From Mauremys mutica (Eukaryota; Chordata; Testudines; Geoemydidae): 64,000 nucleotides of DNA. A program made the translations under genes and the position numbers. A model generated the notes under the pieces. That model was not told the origin of the DNA. It did no database searches and saw only the letters and a list, made by a program, of their open reading frames with translations. How positions within the stretch are numbered: the first letter of the stretch is position 1; each line of letters opens with the position of its first letter. Of the stretch, positions 53,956 to 64,000 are shown piece after piece. The stretch covers positions 60,528,948 to 60,592,947 of the forward strand of contig NC_059082.1 in assembly GCF_020497125.1 (NCBI RefSeq), given 5' to 3'.

Positions 53956-55449
53956 TCAGGCTAATAGTGGAAGACAAGATGGAGTTGGTGTGGGGGGAGA
54001 GGTGTCGGAGCACATGACCCAGATAGGTAACAAATATGGATATGTCAAAAAGTAAAAAAGACAGAGAGGGTTATTAGAAAAGAAGTGTTGATGCCTGAAA
54101 ATGCCTATTTCAGGAAAACAGAACTGAAGGACTGAAAGTAACTGCCACTCTAATTACAATTTCACAGTGAAAATTATCTATATCATGACACAATAGCAGC
54201 ATATGGTAAACTTACTCCTGTGCTTTCCTGGCCATTGACTAATGTGTGCTAACTCTGTTAGCATCAGGAGCCCAGTATCATTATGGAGAATGTACACAGC
54301 ACAAGCAACAAAATCACAAGTGAGAACATGTGGGGCAGGAAAATCCAGTAACACATGCTCCCATTGTATTGCAAAGCTGTATGCTGGGCAAGCTTGCTTT
54401 TTATTATTATAGGTAATCAAGTTTTGTGGGCAGAGCAGCTCAGGGACCTGGGGACAGTGTGCTCAGCAGCACTCCTTATAGCTAATTTAGAAATGAACTG
54501 TGCATTATGCCATAGCCTTCTCCTGGGCCCCAACAGGTGAACATAGCAGGGAAGAGCCTGGCCTTCTGCCCTGGGGGCAAAGAAGAGTTGCTGGAACCTA
54601 TTAGCCAAGTCCCCTGCTCAGTGCCCAAGGTCACCGTTCCTCTTGGCTTATGCAAGAATGGAATGCAAGCAGAAAGTCTCTTTCTCTGGTGTGAACACGA
54701 CAAGGCAGAGTTTAGCCATGAGGATGAGCTCAATTAAAGTCAATGGAGAGGAGAAAAGCAAGCACTTAAAGTCCTACAGTATTTGGAGGCTCAAAAACCT
54801 GAAATAAATGAAAATATGAAATATTCAGCGGCTGCTGTAGGAGTTTTGCTGGTGAACGTTTTATTGGTCAATCCGTGTTTCTCTCTCTCCTCTTTACTTC
54901 CACCAGATGTTTTGGGATGAAAAAGTCAATTCCAATTAGTTGAATGATTCTGTGTATTTTTTTCTTCTCTCTCTGTCACATAAGCACACTCCAAAAGCCT
55001 CAAGTGCAGAATGAAACCACCCTGAGACAAATTCTCCTCTTGAGCTTGTCAGTGTTTGAATTGTCCATTGTTGAGGCATTGCCATTTCCAACTTCTTTTG
55101 GAGAAGGCTTGCTTGCCTATAGGCAGTCTACTTAGTGACCTCCAGCTTGCAGAGGAAAAGTGGATAGTAGCAGTAAATGTGAATTTTAGGAGCATGACAA
55201 TGCTCTTTGGAAAGGGAGTGGAAGCAGAGGCAGCATGAGGTGGGACATGTCATTCTGTTTCAGAAGAAAAACAGAGATTTCCTATTTTTTCCAGTAGAGT
55301 CATAAGATTAACAGGAATTAAGTCAAATTTTTTCTCCATTGTGAAATGAACAAAAATCTGCCCACTATTTGGGAAGTGTTATACCACTGCATTAAACTAA
55401 AGAAATGTGTGATCTACTAATGGTATAATGTTCCTCTCTTTATGATGAC
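53956..55449. other. Non-coding DNA
   Basis: No gene or element is recognised. Confidence 0.5.
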
Positions 55450-55695
55450 AGGCAGCCTAGTCCAGTGTGCTGGATTGCAACTCAGCAGATGTGGGTTCTC
55501 TTCCTGCTACAGGTATGATCCTGAGCAAGTCACTTCTTTTCTGTTTCCCTCCCATCTATTTATCTGTCTTGTGCATTTAGCTAAAAACCATTTGAGGCAG
55601 GGACTCTCTCTCACTATGTGCCTAGCACAATGGAGCCCTGATTTTGGTTGGTGCCTCCAAGTGTAACTGTAATTCAAATAATTATTATTACAACA
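55450..55695 (+). repeat. tRNA-derived SINE with L2-type tail
   Basis: The head has CAGCCTAGTCCAGTGTGCTGG and GCAACTCAGCAGATGTGGGT-TCTC (tRNA box B place), then GAGCAAGTCACTTCTTTTC. The tail has GCCTAGCACAATGGAGCCCTG, TTGGTGCCTCCAAGTG and CAAATAATTATTATT, the same tail as the L2 at 24790-24895. Confidence 0.7.
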
Positions 55696-56767
55696 ACTGC
55701 TAGAGCTTCTGAATCCAGATCCAAATCTTGCAGTTCCGCTCCATCTCCATCTTTAACCTGGTAACGCAATCCACAGGGTGTCCTTACCCCAAGCAAATTC
55801 CTAGCATGAAAAGCAAAGGAATCACTTGCATTGCATTGCATATTATTCTAAACTTAAATTTCACAGTAATTGAATCTGCTCCTGGAACTACAGTTCTGTT
55901 AGTAAATTTATGGATACTGGAACTAAAATGTCAGGAAGGCAAATCTTTTAACATTTGCCATAAAGGCATAGAGTGTAAATATAGGCAGCGTAGAGAAGTC
56001 TGAGCTTCAAGCTGCCCATAATCACACATTAACCTTTCTGATCATGCTACAAATTCTATAGACTCTGTCTCACAGGCTTCTTGCTTTCATGGATGGGACA
56101 CATTTACAAGCTTCTATGCATTTGCCTGCTAAATCAAACCCAAAATGTCTCATATGCTGAGATGTAATTTATATTATCAAAACTGCAGGACCCACTAAAC
56201 CCAGAGCAAATGAAAAGTGGCTCAAACAGTTTTTATGTAGAGGCACAGTGCAGAGCAAAACATAAAACACAGATTAACAATTGACGATGGGCAGTCAAGC
56301 TAATCCTACGCTGGCCACGCACAGAGGAACATGTTTCAGGGTGGAAGAAAAAGAAAATAAATGCAATTGGGAAAGGAAAGGAAAGGATACTAAATGGGAA
56401 AGGAAAGGAAAGGATACCCAAACTTCTGACACCCACAGTTCAAACTGAACTGGGCTAAAGCCTCCAAGTTCAGTTCCTCTTTTTATTTATGTATTTGCAC
56501 ACATCCCACTTTCATTTGCATCAAACAATAGGTGAGTTGTGTAGTAGTGAAAGGGTGGAATTGTACATTAGGTAGGTCTGTTTGAAACGATAGGTGTTGA
56601 TTTATCTGGAGTCGCTAAAAATGATTAATTGTTGCTACTATTGTATGTGCAGTAATATCTTTGATATGCCAAATGTAAAAGGGCCAGTTCCTACCTCAAG
56701 GAGCTCGCAGTCTAGGGATGGGCAGACAGATAAGAGAAGGGAAAGGCAATAATGAACTGGAATTTTT
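55696..56767. other. Non-coding DNA
   Basis: Holds the tandem repeat at 56369-56417. AGTTCCTACCTCAAGGAGC at 56689 resembles an inverted SINE tail fragment. No genes. Confidence 0.5.
56369..56417 (+). repeat. Perfect 22-bp purine duplication
   Basis: A 22-bp unit made of GGGAAAGGAAAGGAAAGG followed by ATAC occurs twice (56369-56390 and 56396-56417) with a 5-bp spacer. Confidence 0.95.
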
Positions 56768-57019
56768 TCTTCGAGTGCTTGTTCATGTCCATTTTACATT
56801 AGGGTGTGTGCACCACAAGCACCATTGCCAGAGAGTTTTCCCTCAGTGGTATCTGTCAGGCCAGCTCTAGCGCCCTTTGGTGCTGCATGCTTATGCGCCA
56901 GTATAAGGGGCATTTCCAGCCCCACAACCCCTCGTTTCCTTCTTACCGCCCATGATGGTTATTGGAACATTTCTTCTTGCTTTGGCAAGGCATTTTCAGT
57001 GGTTTTTCTCTTCAGTGTT

Positions 57020-57400
57020 TTTTGGTGCAAATGGACACAGAGCTCCACAGTCTGAAGGACTCCAGGGATACCCTTGGGTCCCTGGGCCTCTATGCTCCAG
57101 CTCCTTCAAGGAAGCATTTCAGGCCCCAACAACCATCCCGCTTCTCAGCTCCACTGTCACGACAAGACCTATTCAAGAAAAGGAGCAGGGGTTACAAGCA
57201 GTGACAACCACCCCCATCCACTTCTTCCTTGCTTCCTGGATCGCATAGATACTCAGGAAGCCCCAAAGAGAACTTTTGAAGGTGCACCCATGGGTGCTAT
57301 ATCAATTCCCACATTGGATTCTCGCCCCCTTTTCTTTTCGGACTGGTTTTTCCACTTCAGCCCGGCATGGTCCTTCATCACTTCAGAGCATTGAGTGCTG
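57020..57400 (+). pseudogene. DIRS B gag remnant
   Basis: A Ser/Pro-rich pseudo-frame with no strong match to the conserved helix found in copy A. It is assigned to gag only by position between the left repeat and RT. The stretch with SRPLFFSDWFFHF (about 57319) could belong to the gag-RT spacer. Confidence 0.35.
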
Positions 57401-57469
57401 AGCAGAGTGGTGGACAGTTATACCTTTCAGTTTTCTTCCACCCTTCCCTTTCATGCCCCATCTCTGTCC

Positions 57470-57920
57470 CTTTTCAAAGACCCTTCTCACGAGCAACTTC
57501 TAGACCAAGAAGTGCAAGCCCTCCTACGGGTGGGAGCTGTGAAAGAGGTGCCTCAAAACTTGAGTGGGAAGGGATTTTACTCCCGATATTTCCTAATCCA
57601 GAAGGCAAAGTGGGTTTGGACCTATGCTGCCTCAACAGTTATGTCAAGAAACTGAGGTTCCACATGGTCTCCCTGGTCCCCATCATTCCCTCCCTAGATC
57701 CAGGGGACTGGTATGTTGCACTCGACTTAAAGGACACCTACTTTCACATTTCCATCTTCCAAGGTCCCAGAAGATTCCTCAGGTTTGTTGTAAACCAGAC
57801 CCATTACTGTGTTTTATGAAATGCATGATAGTTGTAGTGGGCTTCTTCAGAAAGCGAGGTGTCCAAGTCTATCTGTACCTCAACAACTGGCTAATCAAGG
57901 GCCGCTCAGAGGCTTAAGTA
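57470..57920 (+). pseudogene. DIRS B reverse transcriptase remnant
   Basis: Reads GKGFYSRYFLIQKAK (about 57568-57613), GLDLCCLNSYVKKLRFHMVS and DPGDWYVALDLKDTYFHISI, with the first catalytic Asp at 57724. RRFLRFVVNQTHYC then breaks. The PFGL-type block is missing, and the active-site motif reads YLNN (57876-57887) instead of YLDD, so both paired Asp are replaced by Asn. The following WLIKGRSEA matches WLIKSHSRA of copy A. The double loss and the deletion make the enzyme inactive. Confidence 0.85.
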
Positions 57921-58359
57921 AAGAAGAGCATCAGCTTGGCCCAAGCAACCTTCTGAGCACTGGCCCTGTTGATAAATTAACAAACGGCAACTCTCATCCC
58001 AATACAGAGAATAGGATTTATCGGGGCAGTGCTGGATTTGACCCAGGCCAGAGCCTTCCTTCAGAGGCTCAATTCCAGACAACATTGGATCTGATATCCA
58101 GAGTCAATGCCTACCCCATTACATCAGCCCAGTTTTGCCTCAAGCTTCTGGGACATGTCTGCATGCACTTACGCAGTACGATACACAAGGCTACACCTTA
58201 GACCCCTACTGTTGTGGTTAGTTTCTGTGTACTCACCAAACAGACACCACTTGGACTCAGTGCTTATGGTTCCAGCCCTGGTCCTTGCCTCCCTTGATTG
58301 GTGGAAGGCCCCCCAGTAGGTAAGGGTGGACATTCCCTTTGTCTCCCCACAGCCTTCAA

Positions 58360-58720
58360 TATCCTTAGTTTTGGACACTTCCTATCTAGGTTGGGGAGCT
58401 CACCTCTATCACTTTAAGACACAGGGCCTATAGTCGTTGGGAGACTTCTCCCTACACATAAATGTCAAAGAGCACAGACCAGTCCACTTAGCTTGCCAAG
58501 TGTTTCTTTCCAAGAGCATGAGCAAAGTAGGACGAGTGCTTATGGACAACACAGCAGCCATATTCTACATCAACAAATAGGGAGGAGTGCACTCCTCCAT
58601 CCTGTGCCAGGAGGCTGTCCATCTGTGGGACTTCTGTGTGAAGCACTCCATTCACCTCAAGGCTATCCATCTTCCAGGAGCCCAGAACGCCCTGGCAGAT
58701 CACCTCAGCATATCTTTCTC
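58360..58720 (+). pseudogene. DIRS B RNase H remnant
   Basis: Reads SYLGWGAHLYHFKTQGL, stop, SLGDFSLHINVKEH, then RVLMDNTAAIFYINK, stop, GGVHSS and the downstream helix GAQNALADHLS. The GWGA, DNT and GG blocks align with copy A (GWGAYL, DNT). In-frame stops at two points disable it. Confidence 0.78.
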
Positions 58721-59149
58721 CTCATCTGGGTGAAGGAACCATTCATGAAGTTACCAGATACATCTTCCAGAGGTGGGAATCTCCCCAGGTTGACCTGTTT
58801 GCAACCAGACAGAACAGGAAATGGTCACAGCTCAGGCTCCCTTTGCAACACCTTCCTGCTTCCATGGATGAAGCTCCTATTCTATGCATTTCCTCCCATT
58901 CCTCTGGTGCACAAAGTCCTTCTGAAAATTAAGCGGGACAAGGCGAGTGTTATTCTTATAGCTCCAGCACAGCTGCACCACCACTGGTTTGGCATGCTAC
59001 TAGACTTGTCAGTAGCATCCCGCTGCTGCTCCCACCCCTCCCGGATATGACCTCACAAGACCACACCTGTTTACTTCATCTGAACCTCATCTTCACTTGA
59101 CCACATGGAAACTCCGTGGGTGAATCCAGAGGAACAAGCCCATTCAGAG

Positions 59150-60130
59150 CAAGTCTGCCCAGTCTTGCTAAGTAGGAAGCCGTCTACTAGGGCTAGCCAC
59201 CTGGCCAAATGGAAATGTTTATCGATCTGGTCTTCCTAATGAGGTTTTTCTCCGACTTGGTCTTCCCTTCAGTCTGTACTTGAATACCTGCTCCATCTAA
59301 AACAAAAAGATCTGGCCCTTGAATCGCTCAAGGTACACCTAGCAATGATCTCAGCCTTCCCCCAGCCAGTGAGCAGTAGATCAGTCTTGTCCTTTTGCTT
59401 TCTTAAAGGGTTAGAGAGATTTTAACCTCAGATTCATGAGCCAGTTCCACCATGGGACTTAAACCTGGTCCTGTCAAGACTCACAGGCCCTCCCTTTGAG
59501 CCTCTAGCATTGTGCCCTCTGCTGTATGTCTTGAAAGGTTGCCTTCCTGGTAACGATTACCTCAGCCATAAAGATCTTGGAAATTAAGGCCCTTACATCA
59601 GAATCACCATATATGGTGTTCTTCAAAGACAAGGTTCAACTGCGCCCCCACCCAGCCTTCCTTCCAAAGGTGGTCTTGCAGTTCCATAGTAACCAGGCCA
59701 CTTTCCTGCTAGCTTTTTTCCCAAAACCACACAGGAATTCAGAAGTGCAGCGTCTTCATTCTTTGAACATTAGACATGCCCTGGCCTTCTACACTGAGAG
59801 GACCAAACCGTTCTGTAGATCTACACAATTCTTCATGGCAATAGCAAAGAGGATGAAAAGTCTGCTGGTTTCAGCCCAGAGAATCTCATTCTGGATAACC
59901 TCCTGTATTCAGGTATAACTTAGATAATTTTTTCACATCTTAGCTCATAGAGCCGAGAAGCAAGTGGACATCCCACCACCTGCTAGCTTGACTATCCTGC
60001 TTCATTTGACAAAATGGTCAGGCCTCATCAGTGGCGTTCCTGGATCAGGTTGCAAACAGACATCTGCAAGGCTGCAACCTGGTCCTTGGTGCATACCTTC
60101 TCCTCTCACTACGCCGTCACCCAGCAGGCT
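59150..60130 (+). pseudogene. DIRS B tyrosine recombinase remnant
   Basis: The N-terminal part shows LEYLLHLKQKDLALESLKVH and FLKGLERF, stop (about 59425), aligning with LDYLLHLKQQGLSML and FLKGLNRL of copy A. The catalytic part shows IKALTSESPYMVFFKD, VQLRPHPAFLPKVV and FHSLNIRHALAFYTERTK. The VRRVSE segment that holds the Arg in copy A reads AIKILE here, so that Arg is lost. ISFWITSCIQ follows near 59882. The HxxR region is not recognisable. Confidence 0.78.
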
Positions 60131-60490
60131 TGAGATGATGCCAAGTTTGGGAGAACAATATTGCAATCTGCATATCCATGAACTCCTTGCCCACCTCCTT
60201 GGGTACCACTTGTGAGCCACCTAATGTGGAATGGACATGACCAAGCACTCAGAGAAGAAAAAACAGTTACTAACCTTTCTGTGACTGTTGTTGTTCAAGA
60301 TGTGTTGCTTATATCCATTCCATGACCCACCCTCCACTGTTGGAGTTTGCCAGCAAGAAGGAACCGAGAGGTGTGGGGCTAGCATAAGTGCGAGGCACCA
60401 GAGGGTGCTCGAGCTGGCATGTCAGATATCACAAAGGGAAAAATCTCCAGCAACACACCCCCACACACCTAACGTGGAATAGACATGAGC

Positions 60491-61390
60491 AACACATCTT
60501 GAACAACAACATTTACAGATAGTTTAGTAACCATTTTTTTCTATACAGATAAGCAATATTCATTGTAGGTATGGTTTTGTTTTTGTTTTGTGGGTTCAGA
60601 TCTAATTCAGCCCAAAGTGATGACATTTGCCTGCTGCTCAAATGACTGAGTTTAAACAGGTTTATAAACTAAGACTTAACTCCAGAAGCTCGTCTCAGTC
60701 TCATTCAAAGTTTAGTCCATGTCTCATAAAGTTCTACCCAATCAGACTAAATAATACTGCTTCTGTTCTCCCATGATCCTAATGGTCTTTTGCGCCTTAG
60801 ATTATTGTACAGAGGCTAGCGGAATGGGGTCCCAATCTTAGCTGATGCCTCTAGGTGCTACTGGGATACAAATAATTAATAATGCAAACCTAGCTCTAGA
60901 ATAACACCCCTGTCAAGATATATTTATATTTTTCACCTACATACAGTGAGGCCTATTGTCAGCTGTCACTCAAAGGGATAACAAAAATCAATTACTTGGA
61001 GGAGGTGATTATTTTTAATAAAGGCAGAGCAGCTCTATGTAGATTATGTACATTGGAAAGGTCTCCTTAGAATGGAAGTTGCATAACATAAAGCATCACT
61101 TGCACAGGCTGCATTGCACTTGCTTCTGAAAGTGAGGATAGAAGTCATAAAATGTTTAGCTTTTGTTTAAATATTTAATTTAAAAAGAAGAGTGGCAGGG
61201 GCAACACCCCCTCTGCACCAAAAACTACAGTCTTGGAGTTTCTGGGTATCTCAAGGTTGCTTGGCATAGCTAACAAGTCAGTCCAGTGCTCCAGCCCCAA
61301 TTGCATGGCAGTACTACAATGAAGCCGTGCTGTCAGGGAATTGCCCACTAGCTGCTGGTCCCAAAACACTCCAGAATGGTATTCAGAGCA
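60491..61390. other. Non-coding DNA
   Basis: Holds an L2-type tail at 60780-60895. No gene. Confidence 0.5.
60780..60895 (+). repeat. L2-type 3' tail fragment
   Basis: GTACAGAGGCTAGCGGAATGG, GGTCCCAATC and TGCCTCTAGGTGCTACTGGG with ATACAAATAATTAATAAT. Confidence 0.6.
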
Positions 61391-61490
61391 CAGAAGGGAG
61401 CTCACACAAGTTAATGTTAGTTTGGAGATCAGACTAGATGATCACAATGGTCTTTTGGGGGCCTTAAAAATCTATTAATTTATACCCTGC
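61391..61490 (+). mobile_element. CR1 LINE 3' end fragment
   Basis: TTTGGAGATCAGACTAGATG, ATCACAATGGTC and GGCCTTAAAAATCTATTAAT match a CR1 3' terminus in plus orientation. Confidence 0.75.
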
Positions 61491-62754
61491 ACTACCAGAA
61501 GCTCACTGGTCACTGGTAACAATCCAACTGCTGTGATTCTATTGAACCTACCAACATATTTTGACTATTATTTGGTGTCATAAGGTGTTAAGAAGGATTA
61601 AATCAAATCCTGCCTTTTGTTGCTGGGTGATCAGCTAATTTTTCCTCCTTGAATAGTTTCATGTAGATGTTCCATAACTGCAGGTTACTTCTGAAAAAAT
61701 CCCGGCTGCACTAAAATGTGGTAGACTTTCCTGGGAGCCCTCCCCAACTCTTTCCAAAAGTACCATATGACAATCTGTACAGTAGATCCACATTCTGAGT
61801 TCCTAATGATTTATGAATGATTGTGATTTCCATTAGGCTGCAGAAAAGGGATAGTGTGTCTCTCCCAGTGCTCAGAACCCCATTTGTTTCTGTTCCTGTC
61901 AGCAGTTTGCATAAGTGAGTGATTTTATTTCATGTGAGAGAGGAAGCAAACACACAAGTTATCCCAGCAGTGGAAGATTTTTCAAATAAAGCTTTTAATA
62001 ATGGTGTTGTTTGACAGTTTTATAGTGCTTCAACTTTTGAGCAGTTTGAAGGTGGTAGGTTTTCAATAAAAATTAAGTCCTTCTCTGGAGGAAACTCAGT
62101 CCCCTGTTGTTTTTAAAAGAACTAGTCCTGAGTGTATTGAAACACCTTAATCTACTATAGAAAGTAAGTCTCAATCCTTTTCTGTATTAATAAATCTTGC
62201 AATCCATCATCAGTAGGTGTTGTTTGTAATTTTCGCCCTAGTGTGTCAAGAGGGCCTGATAAACCATCTTCCTAACCAAACTTGCTGGGTGATCATTATG
62301 TTGCTCACAAGAATAAATTATCCAGTGTAGTTCTCTGTAGTTTACTTAAATCGTCCAGTGATGTTTCCAGTCACTTTTAATTACTAATTTAATTTTTTTT
62401 AATGGTTTGGTAAATTATTCAGGTGAGGGGGGAAGGGAATGGGAAGGTGCTGGTTTTCACAAGGGGTGTTACTCCCCCACTCCTGTCCATAAATAATTGT
62501 ATATCATAGGACAACCGCCATAGTGACTGAGGACGTGTTAATAGAAAATCAAGAGTTCTGCACTGTAAGAAACTCTGTGGTTTCAGGCTAGGATTTTCAC
62601 ATAAACCTAAGGGAGTTAGATGTTCAACTTTAAGTAGAACACAATGGAGCTCGAAGGATTAATACATAGTATGTATATAATGGTTATTTATCTGTGATTC
62701 TTTTACAAAAATTAACTGACCCTCACAAGTATGCAGTGAAGTAAGTAAAAATTA
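61491..62754. other. Non-coding DNA
   Basis: Nothing recognised. Confidence 0.5.
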
Positions 62755-62950
62755 AATATTATTATTCCCATTTTACTGATGGGGAATCTGAGGAAAAGAG
62801 AACAAGGGCTTGAATGTGCCAACCTTGCTCATTGTATGTGGTACTTTGCCCTGAACAACTCGTGGAATGACGTACTACTCACCCACAGTAACGGTGACTT
62901 GTGTGACTTACAGCCAGAGAGGGAGTCAGTGTTAGAACCAGGTAGCAAGT
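62755..62950 (-). repeat. MIR-like SINE fragment
   Basis: TTATTCCCATTTTACTGATG and GGGGAATCTGAGGAAAAGAG, then ACTTACAGCCAGAGAGGGAG, TGTTAGAACCAG, the inverted order of a MIR-type SINE, interrupted by about 60 bp of unmatched sequence. Confidence 0.6.
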
Positions 62951-63373
62951 AATCTGAAAAATTCACCTCTATTCACTGGCATGTATTTATAGTAGGGCTG
63001 TCGATTAATCACATTTAACTAATGCAATTAACTCAAAAAAATTAATCATGATTAATCACACTGTTAAACAATAGAATACCTTTTGAAATTTATTAAATAT
63101 TTCTGGATATTTTTTCTACATTTTCAAATATATTGATTTCTATTACAATAGTATACAGTGCTCACTTTATATTATTGTTTTTATTACAAATATTTGCACT
63201 GTAAAAACGATAAAAGAAATATTTTTCAATTCACTTCATACAAGTACTGTCATGCAATCTCTTTATCATAAAAGTGTAAGTTACAAATGTAGATCTTTTT
63301 TTGTTACATAACTGCACTCAAAAACAAAACAATGTAAAACTTTAGAGCCCACAAGTCCACTCAGTCCTACTTC

Positions 63374-63559
63374 TTGTTCAGCCAATCACTAAGACAAACA
63401 AGTTTGGTTACATTTACGGGGGATAATGCTGCCTCCTTCTTATTTACAATATCACCTGAAAGTGAGAATAGGCGTTCGAATAGAACTGTTGTAGCTGGCA
63501 TCGCAAAATATTTACGTGCCAGATATGCTAAACATTCATATGTCCCTTTAATGCTTTAA
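63374..63559 (-). pseudogene. hAT dimerisation region in antisense (copy 2)
   Basis: The minus-strand reading matches the end of the copy 1 transposase fragment (motifs around ERLFSLSDDIV / NVNKL, with changes). It is an inverted duplicate of coding DNA, not a gene. Confidence 0.7.
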
Positions 63560-63819
63560 TTTAATTTGAGACTGAACTCTTTGGGGGAGAATTGTATGTC
63601 TCCTGTTCTATTTTACCCACATTCTGCATATATTTAATGTTATAGCAGTCTTGGATGATGACCTAGCACATGTTCATTTTAAGAACACTTTCACAGCAGA
63701 TTTGACAAAATGCAAAGAAAATACCAATGTGAGATTTCTAAAAATAGCGACAGCACTCAACCCAAGGTTTAAGAATCTGAAATGCCTTGCAAAATCTGAG
63801 AAGGAGGAGGTGTAGAGCA

Positions 63820-64000
63820 TGTTTTCAGAAGTCTTAAAAGAGTAACACTCAGATGCGGAAACTACGGAACCCAAGCCACCAAAAAAGAAAATCAACCTAC
63901 TGCTGGTGGCATCCGACTCAGATGGTGAAAATGAACATGCGTTGGTCTGTTCCACTTTGGATCATTATTGAGCACAACCCACCATCAGCATGGACGCATA
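63820..64000 (+). pseudogene. hAT transposase fragment (copy 2, plus strand)
   Basis: MFSEVLKE, stop, then DAETTEPKPPKKKINLLLVA and SDSDGENEHALV, matching residues 1-43 of copy 1 with an in-frame stop. It continues past the window edge. Confidence 0.7.

Larger units (their letters stand above)
56768..60490 (+). mobile_element. DIRS-type retrotransposon, copy B
   Basis: Same family as copy A. The left end is TTCTTCGAGTGCTTGTTCATG. The right part has the inverse CAAGCACTCAGAGAAG (60241-60256) and a further inverted segment to 60490 (GAACAACA-type ends at 60290 and 60497). The order is gag remnant, RT, RNase H, tyrosine recombinase. It is about 1 kb shorter than copy A because most of gag is deleted. 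It is more decayed than copy A. Confidence 0.9.
62993..64000. mobile_element. hAT-type element, copy 2, cut by window edge
   Basis: Starts TAGGGCTGTCGATTAATC like copy 1 (962). After the AT-rich end (to about 63270), sequence 63330-63560 is the inverse of copy 1 about 1780-2000, so the dimerisation region reads on the minus strand here. From about 63565 the sequence runs in the same direction as copy 1 from about 1310 (GAGACTGAACTCTTTGGGGG). The left inverted repeat is thus longer than in copy 1 and reaches into coding DNA. The right end lies outside the window. Confidence 0.75.

Noticed and set aside
1..64000. CRISPR array, bacterial operons or phage genes
   Set aside because: No regular repeat-spacer pattern and no prokaryotic gene layout. 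The sequence is clearly vertebrate.
1..64000. Endogenous retrovirus (LTR, gag-pol-env)
   Set aside because: No LTR pair, primer-binding site or retroviral protease/integrase motif. The RTs present are DIRS, CR1 and L2 types.

Overview
The window looks like gene-poor intergenic or intronic DNA from a reptile, most probably a turtle. The clade call rests on its repeats, judged by eye. CR1 LINE pieces, L2/MIR-type repeats, a tRNA-derived SINE with a CR1-like 3' tail (the tortoise Cry-type arrangement), Penelope-like elements, DIRS retrotransposons, PIF/Harbinger and several hAT families lie side by side in AT-rich sequence. I found no exon of a recognisable host gene, no rRNA gene and no functional tRNA gene. 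Every convincing coding stretch belongs to a transposable element, and almost all are broken.

Layout. 1-4821: AT-rich DNA with a hAT element with long inverted ends (962-2336), a possible decayed pseudogene (about 3270-3712, minus) and a SINE/CR1 composite. 4822-8171: a full-length but frame-broken hAT transposon with 11-bp terminal inverted repeats and a 7/8 target duplication. 8183-9470: a 5'-truncated Penelope-like element with an intact 307-codon ORF carrying a GIY-YIG endonuclease, and a hammerhead-ribozyme-like motif in its 3' tail. 11775-16450: DIRS copy A (gag, RT, RNase H, tyrosine recombinase). 16451-22850: mostly unique DNA with a second hammerhead-like palindrome (18137-18296), a 35-bp tandem duplication and a stretch at 20650-21200 that reads like conserved regulatory DNA. 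22870-24895: a degenerate L2-type LINE. 26166-26590, 30882-31858 and 33990-34160: CR1 pieces. 35734-40590: a complete-ended PIF/Harbinger transposon (TTA duplication) with a two-exon Myb-like gene on plus and a transposase remnant on minus. 40600-50480: a cluster of GC-rich non-autonomous elements, two with perfect 8-bp target duplications, and a MIR-like SINE split by a nested SINE and a Penelope-type tail. 56768-60490: DIRS copy B. 62993-64000: a second copy of the first hAT family, cut by the window edge.

Within elements the parts fit known life cycles. The DIRS copies pair an RT/RNase H with a tyrosine recombinase and inverted ends. The Harbinger pairs a DNA-binding Myb protein with a DDE transposase. 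The Penelope remnant pairs GIY-YIG with a ribozyme-like tail. SINEs carry tails matching the LINEs here (CR1, L2). The more unusual signals are three hammerhead-like cores in different tail families, a hAT copy whose inverted repeat extends into antisense coding sequence, a set of short fold-back repeats built around a CCATTGACTTCAATGG-like centre, and several unique blocks that may be conserved regulatory elements.
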